The notes: generated from the letters alone by a model not told the origin. DNA of 64,000 nucleotides from Nocardia nova NBRC 15556 (GCF_001613005.1 NZ_BDBN01000038.1:1-64000), one strand, 5' to 3'; positions 17,281 through 26,556 are shown, counted from the stretch's first letter. Numbers and translations: made by a program.

Positions 17281-17286
17281 TAGAAT
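17281..17286 (+). promoter_or_regulatory. -10 box TAGAAT of the AraC gene (leaderless start)
   Basis: TAGAAT ends 8 nt before ATG at 17295, so transcription would begin at or next to the start codon. This supports that start and predicts a leaderless mRNA. Confidence 0.55.
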
Positions 17287-17294
17287 GCCGATTC

Positions 17295-18101
17295 ATGCCC
17301 GTTCGCCGCCAACCTGCCGCGACGGCTTCTACGTCGCGGCTGTGGCCGTCCGGGGGCGTTCACCAGTGGGCGCCGGGAGCGTCGAGTTCGGTCCACGCGC
17401 ATGCGCGCGGGCATCTGGTGTACGCCGCCCGCGGGGTGCTCTCGGTGCACACCGAACGCGGGACGTCGATCGTGCCGGCCAGCCGAATCGGCTGGACCCC
17501 AGCCGGATTCACGCACCAGCACCGCGCCCACGGGCGAACCGACATGCGGATCGTCTTTCTCCCGGTGGCACCGGCCCGGCTGCTACCGGACCGCCCCGCG
17601 GTATTCGGGGCCACCGATCTGGCCCGCGAGGTGTTCCTCACTCTCACCGGGCCCCGCGACCACGACCGTGGTGCGCGCGCCCGGCTGCATCGGGTGCTCG
17701 TCGACGAACTGCGGGAAGCGCACGAGCAGCCGCTGCAACTGCCGCAACCCCGCGACGACCGATTGCGGGCCCTCGCGCGGATTCTGTACGACGACCCCGG
17801 CGACAACACCGCGCTGGCCGAACTCGGGCGCAGGGTCGGCGCGGGAGCGCGAACGCTGAGCCGGCTGTTCCACGACGAGCTCGGCATGACCTTCTACGAG
17901 TGGCGCACCCAACTGCGCATCTCGCACGCGCTCGTCCTGCTCGCCGAGGGGCACGACGCGACATATGTCGCGCACGCCTGCGGGTGGGCGAATCCGAGCG
18001 GCTTCATCGCGGCGTTCGCCGACATCGTCGGCGCCACTCCCGGAAAATACGCCCGTTCGCACCGAACTCGCGGGCTACCGGCGCCGGAAGCGATCGACTA
18101 G
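17295..18101 (+). CDS. AraC-family transcriptional regulator
   Basis: A 268-residue regulator with an N-terminal cupin-like sensing domain (HQWAPGASSSVHAHARGHLVYAARG, about 20-45) and two C-terminal helix-turn-helix motifs. The first is in TALAELGRRVGAGARTLSRLFHDELGMTF and the second in YVAHACGWANPSGFIAAFADIVGATPGKY. ATG at 17295 is supported by a -10 box 8 nt upstream. The divergent neighbour is a decayed dehydrogenase. The effector is unknown. It lies upstream of hemW but is probably separately transcribed. Confidence 0.88.
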   Translation: MPVRRQPAATASTSRLWPSGGVHQWAPGASSSVHAHARGHLVYAARGVLSVHTERGTSIVPASRIGWTPAGFTHQHRAHGRTDMRIVFLPVAPARLLPDRPAVFGATDLAREVFLTLTGPRDHDRGARARLHRVLVDELREAHEQPLQLPQPRDDRLRALARILYDDPGDNTALAELGRRVGAGARTLSRLFHDELGMTFYEWRTQLRISHALVLLAEGHDATYVAHACGWANPSGFIAAFADIVGATPGKYARSHRTRGLPAPEAID

Positions 18102-18146
18102 CCGGTGTGCCGCCGGTCACTGCGCCGCACCGGGCACACTGGTGGG

Positions 18147-19349
18147 GTGACCGCACCCGCTCCCGAACACACCACCGCCGCGCCGACGCTGCGCGATTTC
18201 GGCGGCGGGCCGTTCGGGATCTACGTGCACGTCCCGTTCTGCGCGACGCGCTGCGGCTACTGCGATTTCAACACGTATACGGCGGGCGAGCTGGGTTCCT
18301 CCGCCTCGCCGGAGTCGTGGCTCGATGCCCTGCGTGGCGAATTGACCACCGCGGCAGCGGCTTTCGCGGAACTGCCGAGCGCGCAACCGCCGGTGTCGAC
18401 GGTCTTCGTCGGCGGCGGCACCCCGTCGCTGCTGGGCGGCGACGGCCTGGCCGATGTCCTCGACGCCATCCGTGCCGAGTTCTCCCTCGCCGCCGATGCG
18501 GAGGTGACCACGGAATCGAATCCGGAGTCCACCTCCCCGCAGTTCTTCGAGCGCATCCGAACCGCCGGCTACACCCGCGTCTCCCTCGGCATGCAATCGG
18601 CCGCGAGCCACGTTCTGCGCATTCTCGACCGCACCCACACCCCCGGACGTGCCGTAGCGGCCGCCCGCGAGGCCCGGGCAGCCGGTTTCGACCACGTCAA
18701 CCTCGACCTCATCTACGGCACGCCCGGTGAATCCGACGCCGACCTCGACGCCAGCCTGGACGCGGTCCTCTCCGCCGGCGTCGACCACGTCTCCGCCTAC
18801 TCCCTGATCGTCGAGGACGGCACCGCCATGGCCCGCAAGGTCCGCCGCGGCGAACTCCCCGCCCCCGACGAAGACACCCTCGCCGCCCGCTACGAACGCA
18901 TCGACGCCCGCCTTGCCGCCGCGGGATTCGGCTGGTACGAGGTATCCAACTGGGCCACAACGTCTTCCGCGCGCTGCCGGCACAACCTCGGCTACTGGGA
19001 CGGCGGCGACTGGCTCGGCGCCGGCCCCGGCGCGCACAGCCACCTCGGCGGCGTGCGCTGGTGGAACGTGAAGCATCCGGGCCGCTACGCCGAGCGCGTC
19101 GCGGCCCGCGCCGGACTGCCCGCCGCGGGCTGGGAGGCGCTGACCGACGCGGAGCGGTACACCGAGCGCGTGATGCTCGGCGTACGCCTGCGCTCCGGAC
19201 TCCCGGTCGAGGAATTGGATGCCGACGGCCGCGCGGCATGTGAGCGTGTGGTCGCCGACGGACTGGCCGTTGTCGACCGTGATCGGTTGGTGTTGACCGA
19301 CCGTGGGCGTCTGCTCGCCGACGGAGTGGTCCGCGATCTGCTGGGCTGA
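18147..19349 (+). CDS. hemW: HemW-like radical SAM protein (heme chaperone, formerly HemN-like)
   Basis: A 400-residue radical SAM protein with the cluster motif CATRCGYC (Cys 32, 36, 39), preceded by FGIYVHVPF and followed by DFNTYTAGE. FVGGGTPSLL and FDHVNLDLIYGTPGES are further family signatures. HemW binds heme and is proposed to deliver it to respiratory proteins; true HemN has additional N-terminal cysteine context missing here. GTG at 18147 gives an N-terminus matching the family. The M. tuberculosis homologue (Rv2388c) also lies between the sulfur genes and hrcA. Confidence 0.9.
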   Translation: MTAPAPEHTTAAPTLRDFGGGPFGIYVHVPFCATRCGYCDFNTYTAGELGSSASPESWLDALRGELTTAAAAFAELPSAQPPVSTVFVGGGTPSLLGGDGLADVLDAIRAEFSLAADAEVTTESNPESTSPQFFERIRTAGYTRVSLGMQSAASHVLRILDRTHTPGRAVAAAREARAAGFDHVNLDLIYGTPGESDADLDASLDAVLSAGVDHVSAYSLIVEDGTAMARKVRRGELPAPDEDTLAARYERIDARLAAAGFGWYEVSNWATTSSARCRHNLGYWDGGDWLGAGPGAHSHLGGVRWWNVKHPGRYAERVAARAGLPAAGWEALTDAERYTERVMLGVRLRSGLPVEELDADGRAACERVVADGLAVVDRDRLVLTDRGRLLADGVVRDLLG

Positions 19350-19463
19350 CCGGCTGTCGGTCGGTAGCGGCCCGGTGAATCGGTCTATTTCGCCCCGAAT
19401 TCGGCGCTGCGGCCCGGGCGGGAGTCCGGACAGCGTAGGGTTCGAGGCAACTTGAGGAGATCC

Positions 19464-19673
19464 ATGTCACAGGCACGCCACATCACACTTGTCCACGAGC
19501 AGAGCGAGTTCGCCGAAACGCGTGCCGCAGAGAAGGCCGAGGCCGCACGGCGCGGCGCGCTCGCCGCGCGGGCGGTGGCCAGTCATTCGACCGGAGTCGA
19601 CGACTGCCAGTCGCTGCTGACGATGCTCGGATTGGATGCGGCGGCAGGCAAACTCGTCGCCGAATCGGACTGA
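19464..19673 (+). CDS. Small conserved hypothetical protein (69 aa)
   Basis: A 69-residue hydrophilic, Ala/Glu-rich protein starting MSQARHITLVHEQSEFAETR and ending LGLDAAAGKLVAESD, with a central Cys (DDCQSLLTMLGL). A strong ribosome binding site TTGAGGAGATCC directly precedes ATG at 19464, supporting a real gene. The start is probably disordered or helical, and no domain is recognised. It sits between hemW and hrcA. Confidence 0.65.
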   Translation: MSQARHITLVHEQSEFAETRAAEKAEAARRGALAARAVASHSTGVDDCQSLLTMLGLDAAAGKLVAESD

Positions 19674-19814
19674 GTTCGCGCCGCGGGCGCAAGACGGACA
19701 TCTTCGCCCGCGCATTCCGTGGCTCCACCTCCGTTCCGCTGCGCGACCGGGTCCCCGGCGCCGGCCCGGCATCACTGTGCGACCTCACACGCGGGAACTC
19801 GTGAGCACAGGAAC

Positions 19815-19820
19815 TAAACT
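19815..19820 (+). promoter_or_regulatory. Probable -10 box of hrcA
   Basis: TAAACT about 90 nt upstream of hrcA is a good actinobacterial -10 hexamer. No CIRCE element (TTAGCACTC-N9-GAGTGCTAA) is visible here, so hrcA is not obviously autoregulated by its own protein. Confidence 0.4.
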
Positions 19821-19907
19821 GGTGTCGGATCAACCGGGAATCCGCGTGGTCGATGCTGCCCGTGTGCGGCCGCGTGGACCCCGAAGGCGAACGAGGAGGT
19901 GGGGCCG

Positions 19908-20939
19908 ATGTCGAGCACCGAGAAGCGGCGGCTGGAGGTCCTGCGCGCGATCGTCGCGGACTACATCGCGACCAAGGAGCCGATCGGGTCGAAAACGCTG
20001 GTGGACAAGCACAATCTGGGCGTCTCCAGCGCAACCGTGCGCAATGACATGGCGGTCCTCGAGGCCGAGGGATACATCACTCAGCCGCACACGAGCTCCG
20101 GTCGCATCCCGACCGACAAGGGCTATCGCCAGTTCGTGGACAACATCGCCGAGGTCAAGCCGCTGTCCAATGCCGAGCGCCGCGCGATCATGGAATTCCT
20201 GGAAAGCGGCGTCGATCTCGACGACGTCCTGCGACGCGGGGTGCGGCTGCTGGCGCAGCTGACCCGGCAGGTCGCGATGGTGCAGTACCCGACGGTCTCG
20301 GCGTCGACCGTGCGTCACCTGGAGGTCGTGGCGCTCAATCCGGCCCGGCTGCTGCTGGTCGTGATCACCGATACCGGGCGGGTCGATCAGCGGCTCGTCG
20401 ATCTGGGTGCGGTGATCGACGAGGAGGATCTCGCCGCACTGCGCGGCATGCTCGGCAAGGCGATGGACGGTAAGCGTCTGTCCGCTGCCTCGAGCGCCGT
20501 CGCGGCGTTGCCGGAGAACGCCCCCGCCCGGCTACGCGACGTTCTGGTCCGGGTGTCGACCGTTCTGGTCGAAACCCTGGTGGAGCATCCGGAGGAGCGG
20601 CTGGTGCTGGGCGGCACGGCCAACCTGACCCGCAATGCCGGCGATTTCGGTTTCCCGGGTTCGCTGCGTGCCGTGCTCGAGGCGCTCGAGGAGCAGGTGG
20701 TGGTGTTGAAACTTCTGGCCGCCGCGCAGCAGCCCGGCACGGTGACGGTGCAGATCGGCGAGGAGACCCGCGTCGAGCAGATGCGCGGCACCTCGGTGGT
20801 ATCCACCGGGTACGGTATGCCGGGTACCGTGCTGGGAGGTATGGGAGTGGTCGGCCCGACCCGGATGGACTACCCCGGCACGATCGCCTCGGTCGCCGCG
20901 GTCGCCCGTTATATCGGTGAGGTGCTCGCGGAACGATGA
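19908..20939 (+). CDS. hrcA: Heat-inducible transcription repressor HrcA
   Basis: A 343-residue repressor with an N-terminal winged helix (RRLEVLRAIVADYIATKEPIGSKTL and LGVSSATVRNDMAVLEAEGYITQPHTSSGRIPT). The inserted dimerisation and GAF-like domains continue to the C-terminal VARYIGEVLAER. HrcA represses groE-type genes through CIRCE elements elsewhere in the genome. ATG at 19908 has GAGGAGG 8 nt upstream; GTG at 19899 would be too close to that site. The gene leads a hrcA-dnaJ-rsmE run typical of Actinobacteria. Confidence 0.95.
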   Translation: MSSTEKRRLEVLRAIVADYIATKEPIGSKTLVDKHNLGVSSATVRNDMAVLEAEGYITQPHTSSGRIPTDKGYRQFVDNIAEVKPLSNAERRAIMEFLESGVDLDDVLRRGVRLLAQLTRQVAMVQYPTVSASTVRHLEVVALNPARLLLVVITDTGRVDQRLVDLGAVIDEEDLAALRGMLGKAMDGKRLSAASSAVAALPENAPARLRDVLVRVSTVLVETLVEHPEERLVLGGTANLTRNAGDFGFPGSLRAVLEALEEQVVVLKLLAAAQQPGTVTVQIGEETRVEQMRGTSVVSTGYGMPGTVLGGMGVVGPTRMDYPGTIASVAAVARYIGEVLAER

Positions 20940-21070
20940 GCCCGCCCCGGTAACCGGGATCCGCGCCGGTCGGCAACCTGGTTCGCCGGTCGGCCACAGT
21001 GAACATGGCAGCATCGGCTGTGAGCAGGGATGCTGGACGACACCCATTCGGAACAGGACTAGAGACTCAA

Positions 21071-22219
21071 GTGGCACGGGACTACTACGGAATCCTCGGC
21101 GTCGGGCGCAACGCGTCCGACCAGGAGATCAAACGCGCCTACCGCAAGCTGGCCCGGGAACTGCACCCCGACGTCAACCCGGATCCGGACGCGCAGGAGC
21201 GGTTCCGCGAGGTATCCACCGCTTACGAGGTTCTCACCGACCCCGAGAAGCGCCGCATCGTCGATATGGGCGGCGACCCGATGGAATCGGCGGGCGCGGG
21301 CGGCGGCTTCTCCGGCGCCGGTTTCGGTGGTCTGGGCGATGTGTTCGAGGCCTTCTTCGGCGGTATGAACGCCACCAGTTCGCGCAAACCGCGCGGCCGG
21401 GTGCAGCCGGGCGCGGATTCGCTGCTGCGGACCCGGTTGTCGCTGGCCGAATGCGCGGTCGGTGTCACCAAACACCTCACCGTCGACACCGCGGTGCTCT
21501 GTGATCTGTGTCAGGGCTCGGGCACCAACGGCAATTCCAAGCCGGTGCGCTGTGAAACCTGTGGCGGCGCGGGTGAGGTGCAGACCGTGCAGCGGTCCTT
21601 CCTGGGACAGGTGATGACGTCCCGGCCGTGCCCGACCTGTCGCGGTACGGGCGAGACCATTCCCGACCCCTGCCGCAAATGCGGTGGCGACGGCCGGGTG
21701 CGTGCCCGCCGCGAGATCGCCGCGCCGATTCCGGCGGGTGTGGCCAACGGCATGCGGGTGCGGCTGGCCGCACAGGGCGAGATCGGCCCCGGCGGCGGAC
21801 CGGCCGGTGATCTGTACGTCGAGATCGTGGAGCAGCCGCACGACACCTTCGTCCGCGACGGCGACGATCTGCACTGCACGATCCGGGTACCGATGGTCGA
21901 TGCCGCGCTCGGCACCACGGTGGTCATCGACACCATCCTGGACGGGCCCACCGAACTGACCATTCCGCCGGGCACCCAGCCGGGCGAGGTGTCGGTGCTG
22001 CGCGCCCACGGCATGCCCAAGCTGCGTTCCAGTGCGCGCGGTGATCTGGTCGCGCACCTGGACATCGTGATCCCGACCAAACTGGACAACAAGCAGTTCG
22101 ACCTGCTGCGCAAGTACCAGGCGATGCGCAACGGCGAACACACCGAGGTGCTCTCGGCCCAATCCGAACACAACAGCGGATTGTTCGCACGGTTGCGGGC
22201 CTCCTTCAGCGGTCGCTGA
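21071..22219 (+). CDS. dnaJ: Chaperone DnaJ (DnaJ2 type)
   Basis: A 382-residue type I J-protein: J domain with HPD at residues 32-34, a Gly/Phe-rich linker (GAGGGFSGAGFGGLGDVFEAFFG), four CxxCxGxG-type zinc repeats (CDLCQGSG, CETCGGAG, CPTCRGTG, CRKCGGDG) and the C-terminal substrate domain. It stimulates DnaK and holds unfolded proteins. Location directly after hrcA identifies the DnaJ2 copy; the dnaK-linked DnaJ1 lies elsewhere. GTG at 21071 begins the J domain (ARDYYGILG) and follows a weak site, so translation may be modest. Confidence 0.95.
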   Translation: MARDYYGILGVGRNASDQEIKRAYRKLARELHPDVNPDPDAQERFREVSTAYEVLTDPEKRRIVDMGGDPMESAGAGGGFSGAGFGGLGDVFEAFFGGMNATSSRKPRGRVQPGADSLLRTRLSLAECAVGVTKHLTVDTAVLCDLCQGSGTNGNSKPVRCETCGGAGEVQTVQRSFLGQVMTSRPCPTCRGTGETIPDPCRKCGGDGRVRARREIAAPIPAGVANGMRVRLAAQGEIGPGGGPAGDLYVEIVEQPHDTFVRDGDDLHCTIRVPMVDAALGTTVVIDTILDGPTELTIPPGTQPGEVSVLRAHGMPKLRSSARGDLVAHLDIVIPTKLDNKQFDLLRKYQAMRNGEHTEVLSAQSEHNSGLFARLRASFSGR

Positions 22220-22226
22220 AAACGCC

Positions 22227-22967
22227 GTGGCCGCAACGGTTTTCTATGTCGACGAGATACCGCCGGTCGGCGCGGTCGCGGTGCTCGACGGTCCCGAGGG
22301 CCGGCACGCCGCGACCGTGCGCCGCATCCGGGTCGGCGAGCCGATCACGCTCTCCGACGGTGCGGGACTGCTCGCCGAATCCGAGGTCGTGGCCACCGGG
22401 CGGGATCGCCTGGATCTGAAGGTGCTCGACCGCGCGGTCGCCCCGCCCGTGTCGCCGGCGGTGACGGTCGTGCAGGCACTGCCCAAATCGGATCGTTCCG
22501 AACTCGCGGTCGAATTGATGACCGAGGCGGGCGCCGACGCGATCGTCCCGTGGCAGGCCGCCCGGTGTGTCGCGAACTGGGAAGCCAAGGCGCGCAAGGG
22601 CGTCGACAAGTGGCGTGCGGCGGCCCGGACGGCGGCCCGGCAGTCGCGGCGGGCCTACATCCCCGAGGTCGCCGATCTGCATCGCACCGCGGATGTGGCC
22701 GAGCTGGTCCGGAAAACCCTCGCGGACAACGGCATAGCGATCGCGCTGCACGAATCCGCGACGGCGCGATTCGCCGAGCTGGCGTTCCCGCAGACCGCGC
22801 CGATCGTGCTGATCGTGGGCCCCGAAGGCGGTCTGGACGACTCGGAATTGGGTGCGCTCACCGCGGCGGGCGCCACCGTCGCGCTCCTGGGGCCGACGGT
22901 GTTGCGCACCTCCACCGCCGCGGCGGTCGCGCTCGGTGCGCTGGGGGCTTTGACTCCGCGCTGGTAG
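22227..22967 (+). CDS. rsmE: 16S rRNA (uracil(1498)-N(3))-methyltransferase
   Basis: A 246-residue SPOUT methyltransferase. The N-terminal PUA-like domain begins ATVFYVDEIP and contains LDGPEGRHAATVRRIRVGE. The C-terminal knot shows the SAM-binding IVLIVGPEGGLDDSELGAL and LGPTVLRTSTAAAVALGAL. It methylates N3 of U1498 in 16S rRNA. GTG at 22227 lies 7 nt after the dnaJ stop, so co-transcription is likely, as in mycobacteria (Rv2372c). Confidence 0.93.
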   Translation: MAATVFYVDEIPPVGAVAVLDGPEGRHAATVRRIRVGEPITLSDGAGLLAESEVVATGRDRLDLKVLDRAVAPPVSPAVTVVQALPKSDRSELAVELMTEAGADAIVPWQAARCVANWEAKARKGVDKWRAAARTAARQSRRAYIPEVADLHRTADVAELVRKTLADNGIAIALHESATARFAELAFPQTAPIVLIVGPEGGLDDSELGALTAAGATVALLGPTVLRTSTAAAVALGALGALTPRW

Positions 22968-23013
22968 GTCCCGGATCCGGCCGGCATCCGCGCCCGACGG
23001 TGCGGCGCGGTCG

Positions 23014-24285
23014 TCAGGCGGGGCCAGAAGTTCCGATCTCGGACGGGCCGGCGGTGGGCCGGGACCGGAAGCTCTCGGCTCGCAACCGCAATCCGAGGCA
23101 AGCCACCAGACCCGCCGCCACGACGATCAGCACTCCCACGTACAGCGCCAATCCGGCCCACCCGTGCCAGCTGTAGGCCAGCCCGGCCAACGCGCCGACG
23201 ATCGAACTGCCGACGTAATAGGCGAACAGGTACAGCGAGGACGCGGCCGCGCGATTGCCTGTCGCCGTGGCACCGACCCACGCGCTGGCCACGGCGTGCG
23301 CGCCGAAGAAGCCCGCGGTGAACAACAGCAGACCCGGCAACAGGATCGCCAGATGATCCGGAATGGTCAGCAGCAGGCCGATACTCATCGTCGCGAGAGA
23401 GATCGCCACCACCGGGAAACGGCCGAGCCGATCGGCGAACCGGCCCGCCGCGGTGGACGAGACCGTGCCCGACAGATACATCAGGAAGACCGCACCCGCG
23501 GTGGCCGCGGACAAACCGAACGGCGACTGGATGAGCCGGTAGCCCAGGAAGTTGTACACCGAGACGAATCCGCCCATCAGCAGGAAGGCCAACCCGAACA
23601 GCGGCAGCAGCGCGCGGTTGCGCAGATGCGTGGCGAGGTCGCCGAGCAGCGCGCCGACGCCGAGGGGCCGCGCGACGAAGTATCGGGAGGGTGGCAGCAT
23701 CCGCACGAACCACACCGTGCACAGCGCGGCGCCCACCGCGAAAATCGCTGCGCCCCAACGCCAGGACGCCACCTCCAAGGTGAAGGCGGGAATCAGCCGG
23801 CCGGCCAGGCCGCCGATGGTGGTGCCCGAGACGTAGATGCCCATCGCGGTGCCCAATCCGGCCGAACCGATCTCCTCGGCGAGATACGCCATCGCGACCG
23901 CGGGCACGCCGGCCACGGCGATGCCCTGCACGGCCCGCCCCGCCAGCATCAGGTCCAGATTCGGGCTGAAGGGCAACAGCAGACCGATGATGCTGGTCGC
24001 CACCGCGGACGCGATCATCACCCGGGTGCGGCCGTACCGCCCCGACAGCACGCTCACCGGCACGATCGCCACCGCCAGCAGACCCGTCGTCAGCGATACC
24101 GCCAGTGCGGCGTGCGCGGGCGTGGCGCCGAAGGCCGTCGACAGGCTCGGCAGCAGCGCCTGCGCGCTGTACATCGACCCGAAGGTGGTGAGTCCGGCCG
24201 CGAACAGCGCGAGGGTGATCCGCCGCTCGTGCCGCGCGTCCTCGGCCGTCCGGACGGGAGCGGTGGTCACGGTCGCGCTGGTCAT
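23014..24285 (-). CDS. MFS transporter (YnfM/arabinose-efflux-like)
   Basis: A 423-residue membrane protein with about twelve transmembrane segments. It has the loop signature SVLSGRYGRTRVMIAS and a second conserved loop FADRLGRFPVVAIS. The body resembles drug/sugar efflux carriers of the YnfM type. ATG at 24285 has GGTGGAGGC immediately upstream; open frame further upstream is ignored. It is divergent from a LysR regulator across a short region with inverted repeats, so that regulator probably controls it. The exported compound is unknown. Confidence 0.87.
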   Translation of the reverse strand: MTSATVTTAPVRTAEDARHERRITLALFAAGLTTFGSMYSAQALLPSLSTAFGATPAHAALAVSLTTGLLAVAIVPVSVLSGRYGRTRVMIASAVATSIIGLLLPFSPNLDLMLAGRAVQGIAVAGVPAVAMAYLAEEIGSAGLGTAMGIYVSGTTIGGLAGRLIPAFTLEVASWRWGAAIFAVGAALCTVWFVRMLPPSRYFVARPLGVGALLGDLATHLRNRALLPLFGLAFLLMGGFVSVYNFLGYRLIQSPFGLSAATAGAVFLMYLSGTVSSTAAGRFADRLGRFPVVAISLATMSIGLLLTIPDHLAILLPGLLLFTAGFFGAHAVASAWVGATATGNRAAASSLYLFAYYVGSSIVGALAGLAYSWHGWAGLALYVGVLIVVAAGLVACLGLRLRAESFRSRPTAGPSEIGTSGPA

Positions 24286-24321
24286 GCCTCCACCGTGGCT
24301 CCACAGGGCTGGAAAAGGAAA

Positions 24322-24357
24322 TGCATAATGATCGGTAAGTTGATGCAATTGCGGCAT
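24322..24357. promoter_or_regulatory. Candidate LysR operator region
   Basis: The divergent 101-nt gap carries TGCAT (24322-24326) paired with ATGCA (24343-24347), and ATGC (24343-24346) paired with GCAT (24354-24357). Nested dyads of this size between a LysR gene and its divergent partner fit LysR-type recognition and activation sites. Confidence 0.4.
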
Positions 24358-24386
24358 TAGCTGAGCTGAGCGCGGGGAGCCTGCCG

Positions 24387-25283
24387 ATGGCGAGTGACGA
24401 TTTGCACTGGTTTCTGACCCTCGCCGAACTCGAACGCGTGGGTGCGGCGGCCGATCGGCTGCATCTGGCCCAGCCCACGCTGTCGCGCATGCTCGCCCGG
24501 CTGGAACAGCGACTCGGCACGCAGTTGTTCGATCGGCACGGTAAGCGGCTGACGCTCAACGAATCCGGGCGCATCTTCTACGAACACGCCCGCCGCGCCC
24601 AGGCCGAACTGGACGCCGGGAGCCGGGCGCTCGCGGATCTGGCGAATCCGGCCCGGGGGTCGGTGCGGCTGGCGTTCGTCCATTCCTTCGGCGGGCGGGT
24701 CGTGCCGGAGCTGATCGCCGGCTTCCGGCGCGTGTCGGGGCGGATCACGTTCCGGCTCGACCAGGGACCTGCCAACGTGGTGGCCGCCGAGGTGCTCGAC
24801 GGTACGGCCGATCTCGGTCTGACCTCGCCCGAACCGGCGCTGCCCGGGCTGGGCTGGCGCACGCTGTTCCGGCAGCGCCTCGCCCTCGGGGTTCCGGTCG
24901 ATCATCGGCTGGCGGGCCGGCGGCAGATTCGGCTGGCGGAGGCCGCGGAGGCCGAATTCATCGCCATGCCCACCGGCTACGGGATGCGCAGAATTCTCGA
25001 CGAGCTCTGTGCCGCAGCGGATTTCCGGCCACGGATCGCGCTGGAGTCCAGTGATCTGGTGACCGTGTCGGGTCTCGTGGCGGCGGGACTCGGAGTGGCG
25101 CTGCTGCCGTTGGAGGAGCCCGCGGTGCGGGGGCCGCAGCCCGGGCCGGTGCTGGTTCCGCTGACGGATCCGGGTGCCGCCCGCGCGGTCGGATTGATCT
25201 GGTCGGCGGACGCGGTGCCGGGCGATGCGGTGCGCACCTTTCGCGAGTTCGCCGTCGAATGGTCGCGCGGGAGCGGGCGGTGA
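24387..25283 (+). CDS. LysR-family transcriptional regulator
   Basis: A 298-residue LTTR. The N-terminal helix-turn-helix (DLHWFLTLAELERVGAAADRLHLAQPTLSRMLARLEQRLGT region, residues 5-45) is classic, followed by LFDRHGKRLTLNESG. The C-terminal two-lobed effector domain spans about 90-290. It is divergent from the MFS gene and is its likely regulator. ATG at 24387 is directly at the start of the homologous region. The effector is unknown. Confidence 0.9.
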   Translation: MASDDLHWFLTLAELERVGAAADRLHLAQPTLSRMLARLEQRLGTQLFDRHGKRLTLNESGRIFYEHARRAQAELDAGSRALADLANPARGSVRLAFVHSFGGRVVPELIAGFRRVSGRITFRLDQGPANVVAAEVLDGTADLGLTSPEPALPGLGWRTLFRQRLALGVPVDHRLAGRRQIRLAEAAEAEFIAMPTGYGMRRILDELCAAADFRPRIALESSDLVTVSGLVAAGLGVALLPLEEPAVRGPQPGPVLVPLTDPGAARAVGLIWSADAVPGDAVRTFREFAVEWSRGSGR

Positions 25284-25297
25284 ACGAACGGTGACGA

Positions 25298-25320
25298 CCG
25301 CTCATCTTCCGGGTGAGCGG
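25298..25320. terminator. Hairpin after the LysR gene
   Basis: CCGCTCA (25298-25304) pairs with TGAGCGG (25314-25320) around a 9-nt loop, 14 nt after the stop. It could be a weak terminator; no U tract follows. Confidence 0.35.
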
Positions 25321-25373
25321 CCTCTGAGCTGGGGCTGGAGATCAAATAAGTGGGCGGTGTCGGTGCCGCGCGA

Positions 25374-25379
25374 TAGACT
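25374..25379 (+). promoter_or_regulatory. -10 box upstream of phoH
   Basis: TAGACT is a strong actinobacterial -10 hexamer 53 nt before the phoH start codon. AAAGGAGAGG at 25386-25395 would lie at the 5' end of that transcript. Confidence 0.45.
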
Positions 25380-25431
25380 TTGAGGAAAGGAGAGGATCCG
25401 TTCGAGACCGGAAAGCAGGCCATAGCCCCTT

Positions 25432-26556
25432 TTGCGAACATCAGGCGATATCGGCGACCCGACAACACCCACGACCGGCATCGGAGCCGGCGCCCCCGGC
25501 AATGGTAACGGTTCGGGTCCAGCGGCCCGGACGGTGCGGTCCAGCATCGAACTGGCCCCGGAGTCCGTATTCGGATTCCTCGGTTCCGCCGATGCGAACC
25601 TGCGTGAACTCGAAGGTCTGCTCGACGCCGACATCCACGTGCGCGGGAATTCGGTCACCCTCACCGGTAAGGCCGCCGACGTGGCGCTGGCCGAGCGGGT
25701 GGTCGAGCAGCTCGTGGCGTTGACCGCGCACAATCGCGTCGTCACCCCGGAAGCGGTCCGGCATACGGTGTCCATGCTGACCGAGGGATCCTCCGATTCC
25801 CCGGCCGAGGTGCTGAGTCTGGACATCATCGCCCGGCGCGGCAAGACCATCCGCCCGAAGACTCTGAACCAGAAGCGCTATGTCGACGCCATCGACGAGC
25901 ACACGATCGTCTTCGGCATCGGCCCGGCCGGTACCGGTAAGACCTATCTGGCGGTCGCCAAGGCCGTGCAGGCGCTGCAGAGCAAGCAGGTCACCCGCAT
26001 CATCCTCACCCGTCCGGCGGTGGAGGCAGGGGAGCGGCTGGGATTTCTGCCGGGCACGCTGAACGAGAAGATCGACCCGTATCTGCGTCCGCTCTACGAC
26101 GCCCTGCACGACATGATGGACCCCGAGGCGATTCCGAAGCTGATGGCGTCCGGAGTGATCGAGGTCGCGCCGCTGGCGTATATGCGCGGACGCAGCCTCA
26201 ACGACTCGTTCATCATCCTGGACGAGGCGCAGAACACCACGCCGGAACAGATGAAGATGTTCCTGACCCGGCTCGGTTTCGGCTCGAAGATCGTCGTCAC
26301 CGGCGACGTCACCCAGGTCGACCTGCCGGGCGGCACCCGATCCGGGCTGCGGGTGGTCAGCGACATCCTCACCGATATCGACGACATCCATTTCGCGGAG
26401 CTCACCTCCAGCGACGTGGTACGCCACCGGCTGGTCTCGGACATCGTCGACGCCTACGACCGCTACGAGTCCGACGCCCGGCCGCAGGTGGCGCGGCACT
26501 ACCCGGGCGGCAACCGAGCCCAGCGCCGCGCGGCGGACAAGGCGGCTCGCCGCTGA
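25432..26556 (+). CDS. phoH: PhoH-family ATPase (PhoH1)
   Basis: A 374-residue protein. A KH-like N-terminal domain (about 35-120, containing IELAPESVFGFLGSADANLRE) is followed by a P-loop ATPase with Walker A GPAGTGKTYLA (about 164) and Walker B FIILDEAQNTTPEQ (about 261). PhoH proteins are RNA-linked ATPases; this one precedes ybeY, so a role in RNA metabolism is inferred. The start is uncertain: TAG lies in frame at 25423, leaving TTG at 25432 as the earliest start, after which a Gly/Pro/Thr-rich leader precedes the domain. Confidence 0.9.
   Translation: MRTSGDIGDPTTPTTGIGAGAPGNGNGSGPAARTVRSSIELAPESVFGFLGSADANLRELEGLLDADIHVRGNSVTLTGKAADVALAERVVEQLVALTAHNRVVTPEAVRHTVSMLTEGSSDSPAEVLSLDIIARRGKTIRPKTLNQKRYVDAIDEHTIVFGIGPAGTGKTYLAVAKAVQALQSKQVTRIILTRPAVEAGERLGFLPGTLNEKIDPYLRPLYDALHDMMDPEAIPKLMASGVIEVAPLAYMRGRSLNDSFIILDEAQNTTPEQMKMFLTRLGFGSKIVVTGDVTQVDLPGGTRSGLRVVSDILTDIDDIHFAELTSSDVVRHRLVSDIVDAYDRYESDARPQVARHYPGGNRAQRRAADKAARR

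Noticed and set aside
19674..19907. CIRCE heat-shock operator before hrcA
   Set aside because: No TTAGCACTC-N9-GAGTGCTAA-like dyad is present in the gap or just upstream of dnaJ.
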